DNA from: Thermoplasmata archaeon
Lineage (GTDB): Archaea; Thermoplasmatota; Thermoplasmata; Lutacidiplasmatales; UBA184
Direction of reading: 5' to 3'
DNA: 10,281 nt
Assembly: GCA_030039525.1 (NCBI GenBank)
Contig: JASHVI010000075.1
Span: 1-10,281, forward strand
The notes beneath the pieces are model-generated. The model saw only the letters and a list, made by a program, of their open reading frames with translations, searched no databases and was not told the origin of the DNA. Position 1 is the stretch's first letter. Every line of letters begins with the position of its first letter. The position numbers were made by a program, and so were the translations under genes. This document shows positions 1 to 6,327 of this stretch, in pieces.

Positions 1-1123
1 GGGCGTACCGGCGGATCCCCGCGTCCGCGCCCAGGCCGAGTCCGAGCGCGGCCGGGAGGGGGAAGAAGTAGACGAAGCGGGTGTAGTCGGTGTCGACGTG
101 GGCGAGCCACCCGCCCAGCGGCACGAGGAGCGTGGCGATCCCGAACCCCGCCGTGATCGTCCACCGGCGGTCGCGCCACCGTCCCCACCGGTCGAGGAGC
201 GCGAGGACCCCCACGATCAGGATCGCGGCCCCGCCGAGGACGAGCAGGGCGGCCTCGGGCGCGAGGCTCACCGAGCCCCCGCTCGGGAGGAAGGTGGGCG
301 CCGACGCGAGCGGCCGGAAGATCGCGCCGACGCCCTCGAGCACGTACGCCGTCGGGTTCGAGCCGAAGTAGCCGGGGGCCTCGATGTGGAAGTACCGGAT
401 CGCGCCGGTGTAGAGCCCGACCGTCGCCCCGAGGATTCCCAGCCCGTAGAGGTTGCCGCGGCTCCAGAGGATCTTGAGGAAGGCCCGGTCCTGCAGGAGC
501 AGTAGGAGGGCCGCGACGACCGCCGAGGCGATCAGGACGACGAACGTGAGGGTGTGGGTGAGGTAGACCAGCGCGGACATCCCCCAGAACAGCCCGCCCT
601 CGAGCGTGCCGTGCGTCCGCACGAAGGCGAGCAGGAAGACGAGCGCCTCGTTCAGGAAGGCGAAGGCGAGGAGGTTCGGGTATCCGCCCCAGAAGAGGAT
701 CGAGAGGGTCGTGCCGTTGAGGAGGGTGAGCCCGACGGTGAGGAGCTGCGCGGCCCCGGTCGTCACGTACCGCCGGGCGAGGTGGACGGTCGTGATCCCG
801 TACAGGAGGAGGAGGAGACCTCCGAAGACGAAGCCGGTCGTGAGCGGGCTCCCCGTGAGCCGGACGAGCCCGCCGAGCAGCGGGAACATCAGGGGAGGGT
901 ACAGGTACGGGGAGCCGACCGCGTTCGCGGTGACCGCGGGCAGGCCGACCCAGGCGTACGAGCGCTGGATCCAGTCCCCGGGGTCGACCCCCGGCGGTAC
1001 CGGGTACCGTGCGTAGGCCCACTCGACGGCGACGAGGGCGAGGCCGACGACCGCGAGCATCGGGAGGAGCCAGGCCCGGGAGGCGGAGGAGGGCGCGGCT
1101 GGTGGCCCGTCGGGGTCGGTCAA
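1..1123 (-). CDS. Polytopic membrane protein B, GT-C-like, paralog of A (3' end cut off by window)
   Basis: An open frame runs on the minus strand from a TTG at 1123 to the left edge, so 374 N-terminal residues are visible. It matches protein A almost without gaps: over one 81-residue stretch (from TGSPLTTGF to LAFVRT) I count 57 identities by hand. After a short cytosolic tail comes TM1, then loop motif PPGVDPGDW (D47, D50), then further TM segments with LNGTT, FWGGYPN and YLTHTLTFVVL, and finally HVDTDYTRFVYFFPLP (H342, D344, D346). This resembles GT-C glycosyltransferases and PTPS-related membrane proteins, where an acidic residue in the first outer loop is catalytic; that role is inference. 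The TTG start is chosen because it overlaps A's stop as TTGA, has GAGG seven bases upstream and keeps a full TM1. The next in-frame ATG (1060) falls at TM1 and would remove the tail. A and B are probably one transcript. Confidence 0.82.
   Translation of the reverse strand, partial: MTDPDGPPAAPSSASRAWLLPMLAVVGLALVAVEWAYARYPVPPGVDPGDWIQRSYAWVGLPAVTANAVGSPYLYPPLMFPLLGGLVRLTGSPLTTGFVFGGLLLLLYGITTVHLARRYVTTGAAQLLTVGLTLLNGTTLSILFWGGYPNLLAFAFLNEALVFLLAFVRTHGTLEGGLFWGMSALVYLTHTLTFVVLIASAVVAALLLLLQDRAFLKILWSRGNLYGLGILGATVGLYTGAIRYFHIEAPGYFGSNPTAYVLEGVGAIFRPLASAPTFLPSGGSVSLAPEAALLVLGGAAILIVGVLALLDRWGRWRDRRWTITAGFGIATLLVPLGGWLAHVDTDYTRFVYFFPLPAALGLGLGADAGIRRYA
1120..1123 (-). promoter_or_regulatory. TTGA stop/start overlap coupling A and B, with SD-like GAGG
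   Basis: On the minus strand the TGA stop of A (1122-1120) overlaps a TTG codon (1123-1121) that opens the frame of B. A GAGG motif lies at 1134-1131, seven bases upstream. A four-base overlap of this kind is the usual sign of translational coupling. It is also the main argument for the non-ATG start of B. Confidence 0.6.
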
Positions 1124-3534
1124 CTTCCCGCCTCGGCCAGGATCTGCCAGCCGTCCGAGTTGTAGACGGAGGAGAACCCCAGGTCGCGCTCGAACAGCGA
1201 GACGGTCGGCTGGTAGCCCGGGGCGGTCTGGAACATCGCGTAGCGGATCTGGTGCGCGGAGAGGAAGCCGTCGGTCGTGAACGTGTCCGGCAGCCGGATG
1301 GCGGGGTTCGAGAGTCCCGGGGCGGAGAGGTCGATGCCCACCTCGTAGGCGCTACCGGAGGCGGGGAAGTTGAGGGTGAGATAGCTGCGGTTGACCGGCG
1401 GAGAGACGAACGAGGTGGCGGCCACCGGGGGCTCCGTCAGCGTTCCGCTCACCGGGAGCGAGGAGAGCGTCGGAAGCGCGCCGTCCGGGCCGGTGAGCGT
1501 CAGCGAGAACGACGACCCTCCCGCGTACTGGAACCCGGAGAACTGGGGGACGTCCCCCAGCCGATCGTTCACCGGCGCCTTCAGCGTGAGCGAGAGGCCG
1601 GTGAGGGAGGCGCCCCCGCGGGCGCTGAGGCTCAGGTTGATCTCGGCGTTCCCGTCGCCGACGAGCGAGGCGGTCTCGTTGAGCGAGAAGTCGGGGGTCT
1701 CGAAGACCGTGGAGGCGACGGAGGCGGTCGCGGCGAGCCCGGTCGACGGCGCGGGCCAGTCCGGCTCGGGCAGCGTGACGGCGCTCCCGTTCGGGCTCCG
1801 GTACGAGACGGTGAGGCTCGTGAGCGCGAGGCGGACCGCCGGGAACGGCACCCCCTCGAGGTACGGGACGTACTGCGGGAAGGCGTCGAACGTCGTCAGA
1901 TTCGGGCCGGAGAAGCCGAGCCCCGCCCCCCCGTCGGCCACGACGTAGGCGCTGTTCAGCGCCCAGTACGAGTACTCCTCGTCGGCGATCTCCTCCGGAT
2001 AGAACTGGAGCCACGAGGGGGAGAAGGCGAACGAGTTCCGGGTGGTGAGCGCCTCGACCCATCGCTCGTACTCCGCGTCCTCCGACAGGACCGCCCCCGG
2101 CGGAGCTCCGTGGTTGAGGTAGCCGATCGCGGTGAGGAACCCGTTGTCCTGCACCGGGGTCGCGTACTGGCTCTCGGCGCTCGTGACCGTCGGCAGCGTG
2201 ACCGTGCCGAAGAGGGCGACCACGGCCACGCCGGCCGCGATCCACGCGGCCGTGACGGTGGGGTCCCGGCGCGGTCTCGGCCTCGGTGGGGGGGCCTCGC
2301 GGGAGGCCGGCTCACCGCTCCTCCAATGTCCGATCCCGATCTCCAGGAGCTGGGAGGCCGCCAGGGCGACCGGGAGGGGGAGGAAGTAGGCGAAGCGCGG
2401 GTAGTCGGTGTCGACGTGGACGAGGTAGCCGATCGCCGGGACCAGGAGCACGGCCGCGCACCAGCCGATCGCGAGGAGGAGCCTCCGGGGGATCCGGCCG
2501 GGCCACCGACGCGCGAGCGCGATCGGGACGAGGACCGCCGCGGCCCCGACGGCCAGGAGGAGCGCCGCCATCTCGCCGGACGGCAGGTAGAACCTCGTGC
2601 CCACCGGGAAGAACGCGGGCGCGAACCCGAAGGGGCGGAAGAGGAGGCCGAGGGGATCGATCACGTAGGTCGCGGGGTTCGTGAACAGGTAGCCGGCGTG
2701 CTGGATGTGGAGGAGGAGGCTCAGCCCCTCGTAGCCTCCCGCGGCGACCAGGAAGATCCCGGCGCCGATCCAGGTCCCCCGGTTCCGCACCAGACGGAGC
2801 AGCGTGGGATCGTCGGCGAGGAGCAGGAGGAGACCGAGGAGCGCGGCCCCGGCCAGGACGACGAACGTGAGGGAGTGGGTGAGATAGGTGAGGGCCGCGA
2901 ACGCGAAGAAGGCGATCCCCGCCCACTCCTCCCGCGTCCGGACGAAGGCGAGCAGGAAGACGAAGGCCTCGTTGACCTCCGAGAGCGCCAGGAAGTTCGG
3001 GTAGCCGGCCCAGAAGAGCATCTGCAGCGTGGTGCCGTTCAATACGGCGAGGGCGACGAAGAGGAGCTGCGCGGGACCGGAGCGGAGGTACCGCCGGGCG
3101 AGGTGGATCGTCGTGAGGCCGTAGAGGGCGAGGAGGAGCGCGATGACCACGAAGCCCGTGGTGAGGGCGCTGCCGGTGGCGAGCACGACGGCGCCGATCA
3201 GCGGGAAGAGCGCGGGAGGGTACAGCCAGGGCTGCACGCGGAAGTCCGTCGGGTGCGCCCGGCCGATGAACGAGTACGAGGTGGTGATCCAGTGGCCCGA
3301 GTCCGGCCCGGGGGGGATCGTTCCGGAGTGCGCCGCCTGCTCCACCGCGAGGATCGCCGCGGCGACGAGCCCGAGCAACAGGGCGTCCTGTGCGGTGGGA
3401 TGGACCCACCGACGGAGCGTCGTCCGGACGATGCCTCCGCGGGGGGGTTCCGGCGTCGAGGGCCTCCCGGCCGCCGGGGTGGGGCCGGTGATCGAAGTGT
3501 CAGCCGAGCCGGTCGTCGTGAGAGCCGGCGCCAT
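1120..3534 (-). CDS. Polytopic membrane protein A, GT-C-like, with large extracytoplasmic C-terminal domain
   Basis: The protein has 804 residues. A Pro/Thr-rich cytosolic tail (1-45) precedes about eleven predicted TM segments (about 48-445), followed by a soluble Ser/Thr/Gly-rich domain of about 360 residues with several N-x-S/T sequons and no second anchor. The first outer loop holds PPGPDSGHW (D78), then YPPALFP, LNGTT, FWAGYPN, YLTHSLTFVVL and HVDTDYPRFAYFLPLP (H373, D375, D377). The loop-1 aspartate and the topology fit GT-C glycosyltransferases or PTPS-related membrane proteins, which use lipid-linked sugar donors on the outer face. I do not recognise a named family with certainty. The ATG at 3534 has no Shine-Dalgarno sequence, but a TATA-like box about 40 bases upstream predicts a very short leader, which is common in archaea. 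It is divergent from the surface hydrolase and overlaps B. Alternatives are a polymerase, ligase or flippase-like protein. Confidence 0.85.
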   Translation of the reverse strand: MAPALTTTGSADTSITGPTPAAGRPSTPEPPRGGIVRTTLRRWVHPTAQDALLLGLVAAAILAVEQAAHSGTIPPGPDSGHWITTSYSFIGRAHPTDFRVQPWLYPPALFPLIGAVVLATGSALTTGFVVIALLLALYGLTTIHLARRYLRSGPAQLLFVALAVLNGTTLQMLFWAGYPNFLALSEVNEAFVFLLAFVRTREEWAGIAFFAFAALTYLTHSLTFVVLAGAALLGLLLLLADDPTLLRLVRNRGTWIGAGIFLVAAGGYEGLSLLLHIQHAGYLFTNPATYVIDPLGLLFRPFGFAPAFFPVGTRFYLPSGEMAALLLAVGAAAVLVPIALARRWPGRIPRRLLLAIGWCAAVLLVPAIGYLVHVDTDYPRFAYFLPLPVALAASQLLEIGIGHWRSGEPASREAPPPRPRPRRDPTVTAAWIAAGVAVVALFGTVTLPTVTSAESQYATPVQDNGFLTAIGYLNHGAPPGAVLSEDAEYERWVEALTTRNSFAFSPSWLQFYPEEIADEEYSYWALNSAYVVADGGAGLGFSGPNLTTFDAFPQYVPYLEGVPFPAVRLALTSLTVSYRSPNGSAVTLPEPDWPAPSTGLAATASVASTVFETPDFSLNETASLVGDGNAEINLSLSARGGASLTGLSLTLKAPVNDRLGDVPQFSGFQYAGGSSFSLTLTGPDGALPTLSSLPVSGTLTEPPVAATSFVSPPVNRSYLTLNFPASGSAYEVGIDLSAPGLSNPAIRLPDTFTTDGFLSAHQIRYAMFQTAPGYQPTVSLFERDLGFSSVYNSDGWQILAEAGS

Positions 3535-3568
3535 CGGGGGCCCGGGGGGGCTTGCCGGGTCCCGTTGA

Positions 3569-3580
3569 GATAAGTTTATC
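3569..3580 (-). promoter_or_regulatory. TATA-like box for protein A, imperfect palindrome
   Basis: The sequence GATAAGTTTATC has five-base arms (GATAA and TTATC) around GT, so it reads almost the same on both strands. On the minus strand it is GATAAACTTATC, centred about 41 bases upstream of the ATG of A. With the usual archaeal TATA-to-start distance of about 26 bases, the transcript would begin near 3549 and have a leader of about 15 bases, matching the lack of a Shine-Dalgarno motif. The symmetry could also mark a repressor site. Confidence 0.5.
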
Positions 3581-3650
3581 GACCTTGACGTAACCCCGGT
3601 CCGCCGGCGAACGGAGCGAGAGGACCCCGCTCGGTCAACGAGACGTTAGG

Positions 3651-3667
3651 ATACGCACTTATACGCA
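3651..3667 (+). repeat. ATACGCA direct repeat at 10-bp spacing, overlapping the TATA-like box
   Basis: ATACGCA occurs at 3651-3657 and again at 3661-3667, a start-to-start distance of exactly ten bases, or about one helical turn. The second copy overlaps the TATA-like element TTATA. Repeats on the same helix face at a promoter are a common operator layout, but two seven-base copies could also arise by chance. Confidence 0.45.
3658..3665 (+). promoter_or_regulatory. TATA-like box for the surface hydrolase
   Basis: CTTATACG lies in an otherwise GC-rich stretch. A transcription start about 26 bases downstream would fall near 3688, leaving a leader of about 40 bases before the GTG at 3727. That leader would include the Shine-Dalgarno motif at 3713-3719. 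Confidence 0.5.
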
Positions 3668-3712
3668 TTCCGACCGTCCAAGGCCAGCGGCGCGGGTTCC
3701 GGGCCCCGTACC

Positions 3713-3719
3713 GAGGTGG
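3713..3719 (+). promoter_or_regulatory. Shine-Dalgarno motif deciding the GTG start of the hydrolase
   Basis: GAGGTGG ends seven bases before the GTG at 3727. This supports GTG 3727 as the true start. It places an Arg-rich n-region and a hydrophobic h-region exactly where a signal peptide needs them. Confidence 0.7.
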
Positions 3720-3726
3720 GAACCGA

Positions 3727-6114
3727 GTGCGAGCCCCGGATCGGAGACGCAGGCGTCCGTCGACCGGTGAGATTCTTCTCGTCTTGTCCGTCCTGATCAG
3801 CTCCGGGGCGCTCTCCGCCTCGGCGGGAGCGTCGGCGGCCCCGGCCGAGCCCCGGGCGCACGGATCGATGAGCTCGTCGGTCCCGACGCTCCGGGACGGC
3901 GACTCACTGAACGCGACCTTCGGATCCAGGAGCTCGGAGATCCTCGACTCCGAGACCACCCCGCCCAGCCCCGCGCAGGTCCGCTCGTACACGATCGACC
4001 TCAGGACCAACCGCGCGAACGCCTCCCAGCCGATCCTCCTCGAGTCGGACCCGCTCAACTTCTGGTCCGACCCGAACCAGATGCCGAACGGCGCCGACAA
4101 CCTCCCGCCGCTCTCGAACTGGACCTGGTGGATCGAGACGGGCCAGGGCGTGAACGATACCTCGAACTGGACGGTCGACCCGACCGACACCTACCTGGAG
4201 CGCCCGACGACCTGGACCGACCAGAACTACACGGTCTTCGGCGTCAGCGACCCGACCCTCTACGTGAACGTGACGCCCTCCGAGACCGACGGCGCCCACG
4301 CGACGGGCGGGGGCTTCGTGCTCAACGCCGTCGGCTATCCGGACTCCGTGCCGACCGGCCTCGCCTACGAGGAGATGGCCGCCTCGCTCCACCCGAGCCT
4401 GGTGCGCTTCACCCTCCTCCAGGCCGGCGCCTTCACGGGGTGGGACTCCGCGACGCACCAGCCGACGCTCTCGTTCACCGGCCTCGACCGGCTCTTCGAC
4501 CTTGCCGAGGAGACCGGCGGGGCGGTGGTGCTCAGCCTGCCCGCCGGGAACTGGGGCGACGGGAACAGCGTGCCGAGCGGAACGCCCCTCATGAGCTCCC
4601 CCGAGTTCGACTTCCACGGCCTGCTGGGGTATCTGATGACCCCGGCGGCGATGTACGCGCTCGTTCGTCAGATCGAGAACCACACGATCGCGAACTCGGA
4701 GTCGGTCCTCTACTGGTCGATCGGCAACGAGGTCCCGATCAACTCGACCGCCGAGGCCGCCGCGTTCTCGCGGGTCGTCAACGCCGCGGCGAGGGCGGTC
4801 CACGCGGGGCTGCCGAACGACCTCGTCGGCTCGGACGACATGATGTCGCCCACGTACCTCGGGACCTTCGCCCGCGACACCACGGGCGTCGGCTTCCTCA
4901 GCTTCCACTGGTACCAGTCCTGGGGGATCTGCGTGAACGCCACGGGCTCCTACTGCCCGCCCGCCGGCGCCCCGAACGGCACGCCGACCCCGAAGCTCTT
5001 CGCCCACCCGGCCTACCGGGCGACGACCGGCACCTACCCCCCCGGCACGGCCCAGTGGGACTGGTACAATGCCACCGGCAACTGGCTCCCGGTGATCAAC
5101 ACCGAGACCAACCTCGCCGCCTACGGCGGTCCGGGCAGCGCCACGTCGGCGACCGGAACGGACCCGAGGATCCCCGATCTGGTCGGCGCCGCGTGGCTCG
5201 GTTCGACGCTGGTCGACAGCAGTAACCAGAACCTCTCCGCGCTGACGTACTTCGCGCTCAGCTCCAGCGCGAACCTCACCGGCACCCCCACCTACGCGCA
5301 CGGCGGCTTCGGCTTCGGCATGACGAACACCACCTCGACCGGAGCGATCACCTACTTCGCGCCGTACTACGTCATGAAGCTCTGGGACCAGTACCTCCCG
5401 CAGGGATCGAGCGGCCTCTCGCTCACCGACACCGGGAACGGCACCGTGCGGGCCTTCGCGGTCATCGACTCCGGCGGGGTCAACGTCGCGCTCGTCTCCC
5501 GCGTCGGGGTCCCGGTCTCGGTGCGCCTCTCCGTCCTGGGCCACTTCGGGCTGAAGCAGCTCGACCTGCTCGATTCGTCGAGCTACGCCGAGTCGTACAA
5601 CGCGAGCTCGGGCTCGACGACGTTGGTCCGCTCGGGGGTCAGCATCAACTACGACCCGCAGTCGGACACGGTCAACTTCCCGGGCTACGGCTTCGCCGTC
5701 GCCCAGTTCGTGCCCTCCGGGCTCGCCGGCAACGGCTCCTCGGGAGGCAACGGCACCGGCAACACGTCGACCGGCGGGCTCGGCCTCACGAGCGGCTCCG
5801 GGGTCCACGCGAATCCCAACGGCACGATCGGTGTCGGCCTCGGCGGGACCGGCAGCGGCGGCGCGGGGGACTCGGGGACCGGCACCGGCGGCGGGAGTTC
5901 GGCCTCCCCCGGCGGCCCCACCGGCACCCCCGGCCCGAACCGGACCGGAGCGACGCCCTCGCCCCCCCCGACCGGCGGCGTCCCGGCGATCCTCACCCGG
6001 GCGGTCCATTCCCGGGAGGTCACCGTCCTCGCCGTCGGGGCCCTGGTCGGGTTCGTCGCCGCCGTGGCGGCCGCGGTCGCCGCCGGACGCGCCCCCCGCC
6101 GTCGCGCCCGCTGA
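3727..6114 (+). CDS. Secreted, membrane-anchored glycoside-hydrolase-like protein (clan GH-A pattern)
   Basis: The protein has 795 residues. A signal peptide (Arg-rich start, hydrophobic core about 16-36, AxA-like end) is followed by an N-terminal region and a TIM-barrel-like core. YWSIGNEVP gives the Asn-Glu pair N334-E335 expected of the acid/base in clan GH-A. VINTETN supplies E460 as candidate nucleophile, 125 residues later. SFHWYQSW fits a barrel strand between them. A β-rich domain follows (about 540-665), then a Gly/Ser/Thr/Asn-rich linker (about 666-760), a C-terminal TM helix (about 765-786) and a basic tail. About 22 N-x-S/T sequons are present. The only two cysteines, C402 and C410, lie in one loop and could form a disulfide. 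Exact GH family and substrate are not recognised. It probably acts on polysaccharide or glycoprotein glycans at the cell surface. It could also be a catalytically altered binding protein. Confidence 0.85.
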   Translation: MRAPDRRRRRPSTGEILLVLSVLISSGALSASAGASAAPAEPRAHGSMSSSVPTLRDGDSLNATFGSRSSEILDSETTPPSPAQVRSYTIDLRTNRANASQPILLESDPLNFWSDPNQMPNGADNLPPLSNWTWWIETGQGVNDTSNWTVDPTDTYLERPTTWTDQNYTVFGVSDPTLYVNVTPSETDGAHATGGGFVLNAVGYPDSVPTGLAYEEMAASLHPSLVRFTLLQAGAFTGWDSATHQPTLSFTGLDRLFDLAEETGGAVVLSLPAGNWGDGNSVPSGTPLMSSPEFDFHGLLGYLMTPAAMYALVRQIENHTIANSESVLYWSIGNEVPINSTAEAAAFSRVVNAAARAVHAGLPNDLVGSDDMMSPTYLGTFARDTTGVGFLSFHWYQSWGICVNATGSYCPPAGAPNGTPTPKLFAHPAYRATTGTYPPGTAQWDWYNATGNWLPVINTETNLAAYGGPGSATSATGTDPRIPDLVGAAWLGSTLVDSSNQNLSALTYFALSSSANLTGTPTYAHGGFGFGMTNTTSTGAITYFAPYYVMKLWDQYLPQGSSGLSLTDTGNGTVRAFAVIDSGGVNVALVSRVGVPVSVRLSVLGHFGLKQLDLLDSSSYAESYNASSGSTTLVRSGVSINYDPQSDTVNFPGYGFAVAQFVPSGLAGNGSSGGNGTGNTSTGGLGLTSGSGVHANPNGTIGVGLGGTGSGGAGDSGTGTGGGSSASPGGPTGTPGPNRTGATPSPPPTGGVPAILTRAVHSREVTVLAVGALVGFVAAVAAAVAAGRAPRRRAR

Positions 6115-6142
6115 GCCCCGGTCGAGGTCTCATCCCCCGGGC

Positions 6143-6161
6143 GGTCGGGGCGACCCCGACC
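6143..6161 (+). terminator. Perfect 8-bp hairpin after the hydrolase gene (terminator or operator)
   Basis: GGTCGGGG (6143-6150) and CCCCGACC (6154-6161) are exact reverse complements around a three-base loop CGA. The hairpin sits 29 bases after the hydrolase stop and ends five bases before the TATA-like TTTAA. No T-run follows, so it is not a classical intrinsic terminator. It may instead stabilise the 3' end of the mRNA or, as DNA, be an operator next to the glmM promoter. GC-rich DNA makes chance hairpins common. Confidence 0.4.
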
Positions 6162-6163
6162 TG

Positions 6164-6172
6164 CCTTTAAGG
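6164..6172 (+). promoter_or_regulatory. TATA-like box upstream of the leader ORF and glmM
   Basis: CCTTTAAGG is the only AT-rich island between the hydrolase and glmM. A start about 26 bases downstream would fall near 6194, only a few bases before the strong Shine-Dalgarno motif GGAGGAGG at 6201-6208. The first codon translated from such a transcript would be the ATG at 6214, not a glmM codon. Confidence 0.5.
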
Positions 6173-6213
6173 ACCCGACCTTGGGTGGGCCTCGCCGCCG
6201 GGAGGAGGACCGG

Positions 6214-6327
6214 ATGATCCCGCCTTCGACGAGATCGCGGTGGAGCGACCGCCGCGATGTCGCGGCCGGGCGGCGGGGTCCTCCGAGGAGTTCCTCCCCT
6301 CCCGTGCACCGGCGGTTGGGAGCGTGA
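6214..6327 (+). CDS. 37-codon leader ORF coupled to glmM
   Basis: An ATG at 6214 follows GGAGGAGG (6201-6208) with a five-base spacer, the strongest ribosome-binding site in the window. The frame runs 37 codons and ends in TGA at 6325-6327, which overlaps a GTG (6324-6326) in the glmM frame as GTGA. The product begins MIPPSTRSRW and is rich in Arg, Ser and Pro, with no TM segment or known motif. It may be a leader peptide whose translation delivers ribosomes to glmM. The alternative is that a one-base sequencing error has split the true N-terminus of GlmM, with ATG 6214 its real start. I see nothing that decides between these. Confidence 0.45.
   Translation: MIPPSTRSRWSDRRDVAAGRRGPPRSSSPPVHRRLGA

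Larger units (their letters stand above)
3535..3726. promoter_or_regulatory. Divergent intergenic promoter region between A and the surface hydrolase
   Basis: This 192-bp stretch separates the divergently transcribed membrane protein A and the hydrolase gene. It contains the only clear AT-rich islands in this part of the window: 3569-3580, facing A, and 3651-3667, facing the hydrolase. No small gene of convincing quality is visible in it. The shared upstream region suggests that the two surface-related genes could be controlled together. Confidence 0.65.

Noticed and set aside
554..1165. 203-codon plus-strand frame opposite gene B
   Set aside because: Glu/Arg/Gly-rich shadow. The minus strand here encodes a protein closely matching A.
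1009..3573. 854-codon open frame on the plus strand opposite gene A
   Set aside because: Its product is dominated by Arg, Gly, Glu and Asp with no hydrophobic core or domain. It arises because GC-ending codons of A leave few stops on the other strand. A has TM segments and a close paralog.
3904..6009. 701-codon open frame on the minus strand opposite the hydrolase
   Set aside because: Arg/Val/Glu-rich low-complexity translation without motifs. The plus-strand frame has a signal peptide, catalytic motifs and a TM anchor.
6240..6323. GTG at 6240 as the glmM start
   Set aside because: It lengthens the frame to 544 residues but has no Shine-Dalgarno motif at the right distance, and it lies inside the leader ORF that owns the strong site. 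Kept only as an alternative.
6214..6327. Riboswitch or glmS-type ribozyme upstream of glmM
   Set aside because: The leader between the predicted transcript start and the first ATG is only about 20 bases, too short for a known aptamer, and no ribozyme core was recognised.
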